From assembly GCF_001189235.2 (NCBI RefSeq), contig NZ_LFIP02000001.1, forward strand, positions 62,001 through 126,000: 64,000 nt of DNA. The letters are read 5' to 3'. The first letter of the stretch is position 1; each line of letters starts with the position of its first letter. Position numbers and translations under genes: made by a program. Source of the DNA: Bradyrhizobium embrapense (GTDB lineage: Bacteria; Pseudomonadota; Alphaproteobacteria; Rhizobiales; Xanthobacteraceae). The notes beneath the pieces are model-generated. The model did no database searches, had not been told where the DNA came from, and saw only the letters and a program-made list of their open reading frames with translations. Shown here piece by piece: positions 49,996 through 57,350 of this stretch.

Positions 49996-50561
49996 GACCA
50001 TGACGTGGCCGCCCTCTGTGCCCGGTGATGATCCTGAATTCGGAGCGACCGCTGCTCCTGCGTCTCCCTGCCCCGACGGTTCTGCGTCGGCTGATACGCC
50101 AGCCGAGTGTGATGCGCGCAGTACGGCAGACCGGCGAGCGCGCGACCGCTGCAGAAATAGAAATCCGGCGTCGTGGGATCTCCGATCGGCCAGCGGCAGT
50201 CGCCGTCACGAAGGTCGAGAATTCCCTTCCGCTGATCTTGAGGGACGCCGGGATCGAAGTCGGTCGCGGACTGGTGCGGCTCAGCACTCTCCTCGAGGAT
50301 AGGCTCCTGTGCCTGGGCAAACACCTGGCGGATTGCGGACTGCCGGCGAGACGGCGCGGCTGTACGCTTCCGTTTCGGCGCCTCGATTTCCCGGACCTGC
50401 TTGGGTCGGCTGTTGGCCATGCCCAGACGGTGAAGCTTCCCGATGACCGCGTTGCGTGTCACCTGGCCGAGTTCGGCGGCGATCTGCGAGCATGACAAAC
50501 CTGCCGCGAACAGTTCCTTCAAACGCGTGATGCGATCGTCGCTCCAGGTTGACGGCTTCAT
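49992..50561 (-). CDS. gcrA: GcrA-family cell-cycle regulator
   Basis: A 189-residue homologue of the Caulobacter cell-cycle regulator. Residues 5-50 (WSDDRITRLKELFAAGLSCS, QIAAELGQVTRNAVIGKLHR, LGM) are the GcrA helix-turn-helix. The C-terminal CRWPIGDPTTPDFYFC ... CAHHTRLAY is the RNA polymerase sigma-contact domain. GcrA in the host acts at promoters carrying GANTC sites methylated by CcrM. A phage copy could redirect host transcription or the methylation-dependent cell cycle. Coupled by ATGA to the gene upstream. Confidence 0.92.
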   Translation of the reverse strand: MKPSTWSDDRITRLKELFAAGLSCSQIAAELGQVTRNAVIGKLHRLGMANSRPKQVREIEAPKRKRTAAPSRRQSAIRQVFAQAQEPILEESAEPHQSATDFDPGVPQDQRKGILDLRDGDCRWPIGDPTTPDFYFCSGRALAGLPYCAHHTRLAYQPTQNRRGRETQEQRSLRIQDHHRAQRAATSWS

Positions 50562-50734
50562 CGGCGCGCCGCCTTTCGTCGGGCGGCACGGATCTCAGCG
50601 AACGGCTTCTCGCAGCGGCTATCCAGCCACTTCGAGACGTCGAACCACCAGCTTCCCAACTTGATCCAGCTTTCGCCGCACGATGTGCAGCAGGTGCTGA
50701 TAGCGACGGCCTGATCGGCCAGGAATGCAAACAC
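50558..50734 (-). CDS. Small Cys-containing protein upstream of gcrA
   Basis: A 58-residue frame ending in the ATGA overlap with gcrA. Likely start GTG at 50734. Contains CCTSCGESW and WFDVSKWLDSRCEKPFAEI, which look constrained, and a basic tail. No ATG is present and the ribosome site is weak, so the start is uncertain. Function unknown. Confidence 0.5.
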   Translation of the reverse strand: MFAFLADQAVAISTCCTSCGESWIKLGSWWFDVSKWLDSRCEKPFAEIRAARRKAARR

Positions 50735-50798
50735 GCAGAAGCTCGCTTTAACAATGCGCCGCGAATTCGCGCGGCTCGTACTCAGACCGACCGCCCGT

Positions 50799-51230
50799 TC
50801 AGCGCCGGGTCAACTCCATGTGGATCTGCCGCTCATCGGCCTCGCGCCGCACGCGCTTCACCTCGGCCTCTGCCTCGGCGAGCCGGCGCTCGAGTATCCG
50901 GCGAGTCAGCCAACGCTCGCGTGTCTCTTCGGGGATGTGCGCCCAGAGCGCGTCGATGCACTCGAGGCCTTCCGGCCCCGCGCAGACGTTGAGGAAATGT
51001 TCGAGGTCGATGACGCGATTGCTGGCGGTCCAATTATCGACGGTGCTCAGAGAGCACTGCGCACGCGCAGCCATCGTTTTGCGGAAGCTACCGCCGGTCA
51101 TCGCGTTGCGACAAACCCGAATGATTTCAGCGGTTATCTTCGCGGCTCTTACGTTCGTAGAAATCGGTTTGCACGAACGTAGGACGGGTTCGTTTGCATT
51201 GATCGAAGCGGCAAGCGATGCTGTTCCCAT
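50799..51230 (-). CDS. Probable DNA-binding regulator, 143 residues
   Basis: Start ATG 51230 with AAGGGAG eight bases upstream, a strong site. AMTGGSFRKTMAARAQCSLS followed by TVDNWTASNRVIDL reads like a helix-turn-helix. The C-terminal 50 residues are a charged helix. It is first in the leftward operon, so it may regulate that operon; the inverted repeat at 51150-51181 is inside its first codons. Confidence 0.65.
   Translation of the reverse strand: MGTASLAASINANEPVLRSCKPISTNVRAAKITAEIIRVCRNAMTGGSFRKTMAARAQCSLSTVDNWTASNRVIDLEHFLNVCAGPEGLECIDALWAHIPEETRERWLTRRILERRLAEAEAEVKRVRREADERQIHMELTRR
51150..51181. promoter_or_regulatory. Inverted repeat, possible operator
   Basis: TACGTTCGT (51150-51158) and ACGAACGTA (51173-51181) form a perfect 9-bp inverted repeat spaced by 14 bp, with a further TTCGT half-site at 51189. 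It lies at the start of the leftward operon. Confidence 0.5.
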
Positions 51231-51570
51231 GATGAATGCTCCCTTTTTTCACAAACACAATTCGAGCGTCGCCGTGGTGTCGACGCCTGACAAAGATGAC
51301 GACTGGGCGCGCGCCGCCCTGGCCGGAACACGAATGCTGATTGCGGAAGAGTGCTTCGATGCGATGTTGCAGATGCTGATCGATGCCGGCTTGGTGCCGA
51401 GGAGTTGTGCCGCGGTCATGCTCGACCGCCTTTCGGAGAAGCTGCTTCTGCACGCCTCGGGACGAACGGAAACGCACTGGGCGATCCGAGTGCCGGAATT
51501 GATCGACCAGGCGACGAGGTTGTCGACGAAAGCCGCGACGCTGAAAACTGTGATCGGCGGCGTGTCATGA
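51229..51570 (+). CDS. Hypothetical 113-residue protein
   Basis: A plus-strand frame starting at ATG 51229 or 51232 that overlaps the ATG of the minus gene at 51230. It has no clear ribosome site there, so a start further in (an ATG at about residue 34) is possible. The body (DDDWARAALAGTRMLIAEEC and on) is regular and helical. Function unknown; sits between regulator genes. Confidence 0.5.
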   Translation: MMNAPFFHKHNSSVAVVSTPDKDDDWARAALAGTRMLIAEECFDAMLQMLIDAGLVPRSCAAVMLDRLSEKLLLHASGRTETHWAIRVPELIDQATRLSTKAATLKTVIGGVS

Positions 51571-51575
51571 CGCCC

Positions 51576-51836
51576 TCACCGGCCAGCGGTGTCAGCGGGC
51601 GCCCGCGCAGCGACGTTGGCGGCGTAGAGTTCCTCGGCTGTGACGTCGCACAGCCCGCGGATCACGCCCCAATGTCGGTCGGGAATGCCGATCTTGGACC
51701 ATTTGTAGACGGCCTCGATCGTGACCACCCCGTCAGAGGCCTTCGCGATCTCCGCAGCGCCGCCGGCGTACTTGATGATTTCGGGAACCGTCTTTGGACG
51801 ATCGGCGGGCGGAGTGTCTGCGGAGGCATCTGTCAT
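51576..51836 (-). CDS. Cro-like repressor
   Basis: An 86-residue protein. Residues 18-55 (EIIKYAGGAAEIAKASDGVV, then TIEAVYKWSKIGIPDRHW) form a Cro/YdaS-type helix-turn-helix. It is divergent from the S24 repressor with the three operators between them, as in lambda. It would antagonise the repressor in the lytic cycle (inferred). AGAGG precedes the start. Confidence 0.82.
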   Translation of the reverse strand: MTDASADTPPADRPKTVPEIIKYAGGAAEIAKASDGVVTIEAVYKWSKIGIPDRHWGVIRGLCDVTAEELYAANVAARAPADTAGR

Positions 51837-51851
51837 GGCCTCTGGAATTTA

Positions 51852-51868
51852 CTGGAATTTAATTCCGG
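51852..51868. promoter_or_regulatory. Operator O1
   Basis: CTGGAA-TTTAA-TTCCGG, 17 bp with near-perfect symmetry; nearest to the cro start. An extra half-site CTGGAA begins at 51842. Confidence 0.75.
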
Positions 51869-51878
51869 AAACAAGTCA

Positions 51879-51895
51879 TCCGAATTCTATTCCGA
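51879..51895. promoter_or_regulatory. Operator O2
   Basis: TCCGAA-TTCTA-TTCCGA, the most diverged copy; shares its right half with O3. Confidence 0.65.
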
Positions 51896-51907
51896 AAATA
51901 ATTCCAG
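51891..51907. promoter_or_regulatory. Operator O3
   Basis: TCCGAA-AATAA-TTCCAG, overlapping O2 by 5 bp and nearest to the repressor start. Confidence 0.7.
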
Positions 51908-51956
51908 TTCCTATGCTGGACCCGTGGAGAATCTGGAACCCGACAAAGGACTTACC

Positions 51957-52706
51957 TTGGAGACACCGCCCCTACTGTGGAACCACCGACTGCGCGCTGC
52001 TCGCAGGTCGAAGGGTGTTTCGGTACCCGATCTCGCGCGCGTCATCGTTGGCAGCAACGATGCCGATGCGATCGCCGCGATGGTCCAGAAAATTTATAGC
52101 TACGAGAAGATCTCGGCGAAGCAAAAGCCCGTCGAGCAACCGCGTGGCAAAACGATGGAGCAACTGGCAACTGCGCTCGGCGTGAGCGTCGAATGGTTGC
52201 GCGACGGTAAAGCAACCTCGGGTAACCATATCTCGGATGAGACGATTGTTGCCCTTGACGAAAATATGGTTACCCCAAACCTTACGGGCGAACAAAGAGA
52301 AACAAAATACTCGCGGAAAACTGTGCCTATCTACGGTCGAGCCGCGGGTGGTCGTGAGGGAAGGTTCATCTTGAACGGGGAAAAAGTTGGGGAGATCCTG
52401 CGCCCACCGAGCCTCGAAGCAGTCGCCGAAGGTTACGTCGTGGAGCAGAGCGGAGACTCGATGTCTCCAGCAATCAAGGATGGGTACAAGGTCTACGTCA
52501 ATCCGAAGCGCCCATACCATCGCGGCTCGCTGGTGGTCGTGCAGATCAAGACCGGCGTCGAAAACGAATTCGACGGCTACGCGAAGGAGTTTGTCTCCTT
52601 CTCGCGGAAGGAACTGATACTCGAGCAGTACAATCCGCCGAAGCAACTCCGGTTTGCCGCGAACCTGGTCGAAAGCATCCACGCAATTGTGGGCGTGGAG
52701 TTTTGA
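51957..52706 (+). CDS. S24/LexA-type phage repressor
   Basis: The start chosen is a TTG at 51957 behind AAAGGA (6-bp spacing); a GTG at 51924 is an alternative. The 249 residues begin with a helix-turn-helix (RLRAARRSKGVSVPDLARVI) and end with an S24 peptidase domain. GRAAGGREG holds a probable Ala-Gly self-cleavage site (residues 130-131), GDSMSPAIKDG the catalytic Ser168 and YAKEF the probable Lys210. It would maintain lysogeny and be inactivated by RecA after DNA damage. Confidence 0.88.
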   Translation: METPPLLWNHRLRAARRSKGVSVPDLARVIVGSNDADAIAAMVQKIYSYEKISAKQKPVEQPRGKTMEQLATALGVSVEWLRDGKATSGNHISDETIVALDENMVTPNLTGEQRETKYSRKTVPIYGRAAGGREGRFILNGEKVGEILRPPSLEAVAEGYVVEQSGDSMSPAIKDGYKVYVNPKRPYHRGSLVVVQIKTGVENEFDGYAKEFVSFSRKELILEQYNPPKQLRFAANLVESIHAIVGVEF

Positions 52707-52751
52707 CAGCCACCACATCTGGTGGCGTCGACTCTGGCGCGGAAAGATTCA

Positions 52752-53012
52752 ATGATGCCGGCATACATCGTCACGAGCGAGAACGATGCGGCGTCAAAAC
52801 ACTGCAAAAACCGTTATTTCCGCGGTCACTCCGTCGTCTGGACAAGCAATGATCTCCAGCACTTTCGGATCCATCCGGAGACTACGATCGATGAGCTCGG
52901 TCAGCACATCCACTGCTCCCGTTGCCGCGGCCAGGGTGGCTGGGGCTGGAACGTCGAGATCTACCCTCGCCGCGTTTATCCTGATCAGTCTTGGCGCCGG
53001 CGCGCGGGTTGA
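52752..53012 (+). CDS. Small Cys-motif protein, 86 residues
   Basis: ATG 52752 follows GGAAAG. Contains YFRGHSVVWTSNDLQHFRIH and HCSRCRGQGGWGWNVEIYP with a CxxC metal pair. Downstream its end overlaps the start of the exported 52936 gene in another frame by 77 bp. Probably expressed with the repressor or from its own promoter; function unknown. Confidence 0.62.
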   Translation: MMPAYIVTSENDAASKHCKNRYFRGHSVVWTSNDLQHFRIHPETTIDELGQHIHCSRCRGQGGWGWNVEIYPRRVYPDQSWRRRAG

Positions 53013-53355
53013 AGCCGCTCAGCCGTCTGAGGAGTCGATCCGCGCCGCTCGCGCCGAGATCACCCGCATGAGCGAGCCGGAGCTGCGATCGCTGCTAAAT
53101 TACTTTGCGGAATGCACCGACCGAACGACGATGAACCAGGCGGTGAGGCAGGCTTGCAAAGCGGCGTTCGTCAAGTACCAGACCGAGTTCGGCGGGAAGC
53201 GAACCGTCGACAAGCTGATCGCGGAACAGGAAGAGCTCGGCGATATCCAGCGCACCTTCCGCGCCACTGGCCAGGCGACGGACTCGAGCTATGTCGAGAC
53301 CGTTGATCGGCAGCTTCGCCAAGCTGTCGGCGACGCGCTAAAGGCCCATCGCTAG
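52936..53355 (+). CDS. Exported protein, 139 residues
   Basis: A GTG at 52936 gives an N-terminus with a signal-peptide pattern (STLAAFILISLGAGARVEAA, cleavage near VEA-AQP). The mature part is a charged helical protein (PELRSLLNYFAECTDRTTMN) with two Cys. A longer frame reading upstream is low complexity and rejected. It could act in the periplasm, for example in superinfection exclusion, though this is speculation. Convergent with 53352. Confidence 0.55.
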   Translation: MAGAGTSRSTLAAFILISLGAGARVEAAQPSEESIRAARAEITRMSEPELRSLLNYFAECTDRTTMNQAVRQACKAAFVKYQTEFGGKRTVDKLIAEQEELGDIQRTFRATGQATDSSYVETVDRQLRQAVGDALKAHR

Positions 53356-53861
53356 CGCGACAACCTCGCGGCGAGCGCGTTTCGGATCGTCGGTAGCCGC
53401 TCGACGAATTCGGCGATGCCGGCGAGCTCTTCGCGAGCCGCCCTTACCTCCACCATCATCTCGGCGATCGTCGGCAGGAACTTGGACTTCTGCCGCCAGC
53501 GCCGGCACGCCATTTCGACCGCGCCGAACGACGGATCCAGCGACATGACGTCGTCGCGGAGGAACTGGCCGAAGACCCCGGCATCTTGGCTGCCGGCGTT
53601 CGGGTACGCCTTCACCAGCAAGCCCAAATAGGCGACGGCGCCAGCGACAGGGATCGGCGCCAGCGCCTGTTCCAGCGCCGCTCGGTTCTCACGGTGAACC
53701 GCGATGGCCTTGTCCACCTGCCCCAGGAGTTCGACACTCGGTTCGTCGGCCAGCGCAGCTGCCTCGCGGGCTGCGGCAATTGCGCGTAGCGGCGGCTCGA
53801 GTCCTGAGAACGATGGCGGTGCCGGCGGCTTCCCGCGTTGCGGTTCAACGAGATCGCGCAT
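53352..53861 (-). CDS. Replication protein P-like, helicase-loader candidate
   Basis: A 169-residue protein that overlaps the initiator (53845) by 17 bp. The C-terminal AVEMACRRWRQKSKFLPTIA resembles helicase-loader or P-type proteins, which have a conserved 'W-R ... K-F-P-T-I-x-E' segment. Function inferred from the O-P-like gene order. Its stop is convergent with 52936 (shared TAG/CTA). Confidence 0.6.
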   Translation of the reverse strand: MRDLVEPQRGKPPAPPSFSGLEPPLRAIAAAREAAALADEPSVELLGQVDKAIAVHRENRAALEQALAPIPVAGAVAYLGLLVKAYPNAGSQDAGVFGQFLRDDVMSLDPSFGAVEMACRRWRQKSKFLPTIAEMMVEVRAAREELAGIAEFVERLPTIRNALAARLSR

Positions 53862-54792
53862 GGAAATCCCCCTCTGTTAGTCCGGCCATCATGCCGTCAA
53901 TCGCGGTGTCGGCGCGGCTCGGCGCCGGCGCGCCGCCACCTCGAGTTGATCGGCGGTCGTAGTCATTGCCAACCCAGGTCCGCCATGCGGCGTCCCAGTC
54001 GGCCATCAGGTTGCCCCTGCTGGTGTGGAAGTTCTTGAACTTCTCCGCCTGAAACCGGATGTGGTCGTCGTTCCAGCCGCGCTCGCGGGCGTACTTCCAT
54101 CCCGCTTCAGGAAGCTGCCAGTCGTCAGGAATCTTCGTCCTGCGCCCGGTCGTCTGCCGCTTCTTGCGCTTTGGCTGCTGCTCATCGGCCGGAGCATCAT
54201 CGCCAAAAAGGCCTTGGGCCGGGACCAGTTTGCGCCCGGCAACGGGCGCCATATGATCTTCCCCTTCTTCCTTTCTTAGATTTTTTATTTCTTCTGTATT
54301 GTGCTGGCCCTGTGCTGGCGCTGTGCTGGGACCTTGCTGACGCTGTGCTGGGACGTTGTCGTCCACTGTGTCATCAGCTTGATCGTCACCCTGATAATGA
54401 TCGTAGTTGCAAACGGTTATGACGGTCACCCCCTTGTCGGACCGTGTGTTGATCATGCCCTCTCTCTCGAGACGACCCAGATAGCCCCTCACCGCTCCTA
54501 CGCTCCATAGCCAGTTTTCCGCGAGAAACCGCAGCGAGCCGGCGAGCTCGCCGCGATCGAGATCGACGAAGAACTGACCGAACCGACGCTGCCGCGGCTT
54601 CCACGCCGCTTCCTTGATCATCCAGATGAAGGCCTCGCGCTCGGTCATCGCCGATGGCCTGAAAAACTCGTGCCCGTACAGCGAGCGAAAGAGCTTGATG
54701 TAGCCTCGGGAACTCACCCCATAGATCTCCGACCTGGCATTTCGACTGGATGGCGGCGGGCCCGTCGTGGCGGACCTCGGTCCAGTCGTCAT
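53845..54792 (-). CDS. Phage replication initiator (O-like)
   Basis: A 315-residue protein. Residues 30-135 are a winged-helix replisome-organiser domain (GYIKLFRSLYGHEFFRPSAM, LRFLAENWLWSVGAVRGYLG, NYDHYQ). The middle is a charged linker and the end has a conserved helical part (PDDWQLPEAGWKYARERGWN, DWDAAWRTWVGNDYDR), as in phage initiators. It likely binds the origin, possibly inside its own gene as in lambda, and recruits the helicase with the 53352 protein. Expressed leftward from the operator region at 54801-54858. Confidence 0.82.
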   Translation of the reverse strand: MTTGPRSATTGPPPSSRNARSEIYGVSSRGYIKLFRSLYGHEFFRPSAMTEREAFIWMIKEAAWKPRQRRFGQFFVDLDRGELAGSLRFLAENWLWSVGAVRGYLGRLEREGMINTRSDKGVTVITVCNYDHYQGDDQADDTVDDNVPAQRQQGPSTAPAQGQHNTEEIKNLRKEEGEDHMAPVAGRKLVPAQGLFGDDAPADEQQPKRKKRQTTGRRTKIPDDWQLPEAGWKYARERGWNDDHIRFQAEKFKNFHTSRGNLMADWDAAWRTWVGNDYDRRSTRGGGAPAPSRADTAIDGMMAGLTEGDFHARSR

Positions 54793-54800
54793 AATCCGGT

Positions 54801-54817
54801 CTGGAATTTATTTCCAG
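54801..54817. promoter_or_regulatory. Operator O4
   Basis: CTGGAA-TTTAT-TTCCAG, a perfect 17-bp copy of the immunity-region operator, just upstream of the initiator start at 54792. Confidence 0.8.
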
Positions 54818-54824
54818 TTTTTTA

Positions 54825-54854
54825 TTGACATGTCCCCGCGTCTGGAATTATCTT
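54825..54854 (+). promoter_or_regulatory. Early rightward promoter
   Basis: TTGACA (54825-54830), an 18-bp spacer and TATCTT (54849-54854) form a good sigma70-type promoter. The -10 lies inside operator O5, so repressor binding would block it. Confidence 0.72.
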
Positions 54855-54858
54855 CCAG
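54842..54858. promoter_or_regulatory. Operator O5
   Basis: CTGGAA-TTATC-TTCCAG, a perfect copy overlapping the -10 of the early promoter. Confidence 0.82.
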
Positions 54859-54878
54859 ATGCCACGGGAGACTTGCTT

Positions 54879-55070
54879 TTGACCATCACGACATCAATCG
54901 CCGATCCGGCCGCCCTCGAAGAAGGGCAACGCTGCCCGATCAAGGGCTGCGACGGCACTGTCGTGTTGGTCCGCGCAGGCGATTGCTCCTGCCACATCGC
55001 TCCGCCCTGCCCGGCCTGCACCGATGCTCACTTGGCCTGCGATGTCTGCGGTGAGGAGCGCCGCCCATGA
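54879..55070 (+). CDS. Small zinc-ribbon-like protein, first early gene
   Basis: A TTG at 54879 lies eight bases after GGGAG and 25 bp past the promoter -10; no ATG is available. The 63-residue product has four Cys groups (RCPIKGC, CSCH, CPAC, CDVCG), suggesting one or two zinc-binding ribbons. It may bind a host regulator. Coupled by ATGA to the next gene. Confidence 0.65.
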   Translation: MTITTSIADPAALEEGQRCPIKGCDGTVVLVRAGDCSCHIAPPCPACTDAHLACDVCGEERRP

Positions 55071-55288
55071 CGGTGATCGCTTACATCGCCACGGCAATCT
55101 TCTTCACCGGGGTCGGCTTTCTGGTCGCGGCCGTTTGGAGCCAGCGGGCAATCGACCGGCTCACCGAGCAGCGAAACCGCCTGATCGGCGGCTTGCAACA
55201 TGCCGGAGCGCAGTTCCGCGCGATCGGACTCGACGCCGCCGCCGACAAGGCCTTCGCCGCAGCCGACGTGACGAAGGAGCCGGTCTAA
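55067..55288 (+). CDS. Small membrane protein, 73 residues
   Basis: Overlaps the previous stop by 4 bp. One N-terminal hydrophobic segment (TVIAYIATAIFFTGVGFLVA, residues 2-21) is followed by a charged cytoplasmic helix. Resembles lambda Ea-type early membrane peptides in size. Function unknown. Confidence 0.65.
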   Translation: MTVIAYIATAIFFTGVGFLVAAVWSQRAIDRLTEQRNRLIGGLQHAGAQFRAIGLDAAADKAFAAADVTKEPV

Positions 55289-55617
55289 TGCTGATCCGTG
55301 TCTCCGGCAAAAGCGACTGGCGGAAGTTCTTTTTCGATGCACCTGCCATCACGGTCGACGGACGGACCGTGATCGACGTGATCGAGGCCGACGACGAGGC
55401 CGGATACGTCATCCGCTACATGCGCGGCGAGGACGGCCAGTTGATCGAGGACGGCTACCGCTACGCAACCATCCGCGAGGATGGCGTCGTCACGATCACC
55501 GGACGCCGCCGCTGGAGCCCGGACGATGCTCGGGCCGCGGCGCAGACCAAGCGCGATCGCCGCGCCGTCCGCAACCTCGATGTTCAACGTCGAGCCGGAA
55601 AGGACGTCACGGCATGA
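55288..55617 (+). CDS. Hypothetical 109-residue early protein
   Basis: Start ATG 55288 is joined to the preceding stop as TAATG. The protein is beta-rich at the N-terminus (LIRVSGKSDWRKFFFDAPAI) and basic at the C-terminus. No family recognised. A longer in-frame frame from 55024 overlaps two genes and is rejected. Confidence 0.65.
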   Translation: MLIRVSGKSDWRKFFFDAPAITVDGRTVIDVIEADDEAGYVIRYMRGEDGQLIEDGYRYATIREDGVVTITGRRRWSPDDARAAAQTKRDRRAVRNLDVQRRAGKDVTA

Positions 55618-55931
55618 CCGACCTTTCCTTCGATCCGACCGCCATCATCGACGACCTTTCGTTCCGCGCCGGGTATCTCGAGGCGGCGCAGATCCAGACC
55701 ATTGAGCGACTGCGGGCGCTTGCCGCGCGCGGCGGCGCAACGGCGGACGAACTGCGCCTTGCGATCGCCGGGCTCGCCATCGACACGCACAAGGGTTTTG
55801 CCGCGCTCCAGGTCGGTGCGGCTGCGCGGATGGCTGCCCGCAATGCCGCCACTACTCCTGAGGTGTGCGCGAAGATCCTGCAATTTCCGCCGCGCGACGG
55901 CGAGACAAGGCCGGAGGCCTTCTCGTCATGA
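55614..55931 (+). CDS. Hypothetical 105-residue early protein
   Basis: Overlaps the previous stop by 4 bp (ATGA). Helical, Ala-rich (IERLRALAARGGATADELRL) with no evident motif. It ends 19 bp before the tRNA gene. Function unknown. Confidence 0.65.
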   Translation: MTDLSFDPTAIIDDLSFRAGYLEAAQIQTIERLRALAARGGATADELRLAIAGLAIDTHKGFAALQVGAAARMAARNAATTPEVCAKILQFPPRDGETRPEAFSS

Positions 55932-55950
55932 CGCATGCGGCGAACACGAA

Positions 55951-56027
<77 letters not shown>

Positions 56028-56586
56028 TTCCCGTATCCGAGCGAGCGGAGGATGCATTGTCCGTACGCGCGAACTCGGTGCTGCATCTGGGCCAGTGCGC
56101 GCCGGCCGGCCAGGCAGATGCAAGTGTCGGGTGCGCCCAACTCCCTGTTCTCAATTCTCGCGGCGACACAAGGGGCCAGGTCAGCGACCCAGCGGACGCG
56201 GCTGGTGTGAGAGTCGGCACCGAACTTTTCATCGGGCATGACAAGCAACCGAAACCGGACTCGAAGTCAGGGCCTCGCAAGGCGTCCGGCTGCCCTGTGT
56301 TCTCCGGCCCCGCAATGTCGATTACAGCCGGGCAAGCGCCCGGCCCGCGAGATGCATTTTCAATTCCGACCACTGCACTGGGGTCATCGGGGCGGCCACT
56401 CGCCTTGATGACGGATCTATCGCCGGCTCACCTGACGTGGACGCGAAGCCGGCGATACCAAACCCTAGAAGGTCGAGGCCCTGCCGAGGACAGGACAGGC
56501 GGGTGCCTAGCAGCGAGGGCGGTCAAATACCCGGCACGGCGGGGAGCCTCGCCCCGTGTGCTCATTTCATCTGTGGAGGCGCCCCC
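56028..56586. other. Gene-free stretch after the tRNA
   Basis: About 560 bp with no supportable gene on either strand. It includes a perfect hairpin GCCGGGC-AAGC-GCCCGGC (56327-56344) and other GC-rich self-complementary segments near 56500-56560. A structured RNA or a degraded gene is possible. Confidence 0.45.
56327..56344. other. Perfect 7-bp stem-loop
   Basis: GCCGGGC-AAGC-GCCCGGC. A TTTT run begins about ten bases later on the plus strand; a weak terminator is possible. Confidence 0.5.
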
Positions 56587-56811
56587 GTGATCACGGCATC
56601 CCTCCCACCGACTTGGACCCGCCTCATCTTCGCGCCGGCCGCGGAACGCGCAGCGGCGACTCCAGAAGAGCGCGCCGCCTACGACAATTATGTCGAGCGG
56701 CTGATGGCTCGGCCGGAGGACTTCGGATTTCGGCACGAAACACCCGAGGACGTCGCGGCGGATGACCGCTTCGACACCGCCCTCGCCGCAGAAAATCAGG
56801 ATTGGGGATAG
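56587..56811 (+). CDS. Hypothetical 74-residue protein
   Basis: A GTG at 56587 with GGAGG seven bases upstream is the best start; the in-frame start at 56437 lies in the gene-free stretch. Starts with Met (from GTG) then ITASLPPTWTRLIFAPAAER; acidic with a C-terminal DDRFDTALAAENQDWG. Coupled closely to 56816. Function unknown. Confidence 0.62.
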   Translation: MITASLPPTWTRLIFAPAAERAAATPEERAAYDNYVERLMARPEDFGFRHETPEDVAADDRFDTALAAENQDWG

Positions 56812-56815
56812 CCCA

Positions 56816-57067
56816 ATGGCACATCCAGGAATGACCCGGTGCACGCCGGACACCTTCGACCTCGACCTCACCGGCGCCTATGCCGTGATCCTTCGCGCCT
56901 ACGGCATGACCTATGAGGGCACCGTCGACGAGATCGAAGCGCGCGCGTTCAAGATCCTGTGGAATCCGGGCGAAGCGCGCCCGTATTCCCAGGTCAAGCC
57001 GCGGCTGACGGCGGCGATCGCCTTGGCGCGCCGCGACGGCGCCATCGACCTGTCGGTGGCGGCATGA
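56816..57067 (+). CDS. Hypothetical 83-residue protein
   Basis: ATG 56816, 4 bp after the previous stop. The protein (DLDLTGAYAVILRAYGMTYE and on) is compact and contains a conserved-looking PGEARPYSQVKPR strand. The stop overlaps the next start. No family recognised. Confidence 0.65.
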   Translation: MAHPGMTRCTPDTFDLDLTGAYAVILRAYGMTYEGTVDEIEARAFKILWNPGEARPYSQVKPRLTAAIALARRDGAIDLSVAA

Positions 57068-57240
57068 CGCTCGAACGCGCCGTCATCGTGATCCTGCTGG
57101 CCTTCATCATTGCCCTGCTCGCCGGCGGCAACACGGTTGAGGGCTTCGGCATCGGGCTGCTGGTCGGCCTCGTGCTGGGTGCGCCTGTCGGCGCGGCCTT
57201 TGTCACCGATCGTCAACGTAAGGAGCCGACCCCGAGATGA
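57064..57240 (+). CDS. Two-pass small membrane protein
   Basis: A 58-residue protein with two hydrophobic helices (about residues 5-22 and 28-48) and a charged tail, coupled by ATGA on both sides. It lies beside another small membrane peptide (57237). Holin-like size, but it lies in the early operon, so a role in host take-over is more likely than lysis. Confidence 0.65.
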   Translation: MTLERAVIVILLAFIIALLAGGNTVEGFGIGLLVGLVLGAPVGAAFVTDRQRKEPTPR

Positions 57241-57350
57241 ATGCTGTCCGGACATTGACGCGTGAAGTTGCGGCGTTCCTCGCGATCGCGGCGATGATTT
57301 TTGGCTGCATCGTCACGGCGGCGTCAGCGATGGGAGTTGGCCATGGCTGA
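57237..57350 (+). CDS. Single-pass membrane peptide, 37 residues
   Basis: Begins MNAVRTLTREVAAFLAIAAM with one hydrophobic segment, overlaps the previous stop by 4 bp and the next gene start by 8 bp. Such tightly nested positions support translation. Function unknown. Confidence 0.55.
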   Translation: MNAVRTLTREVAAFLAIAAMIFGCIVTAASAMGVGHG

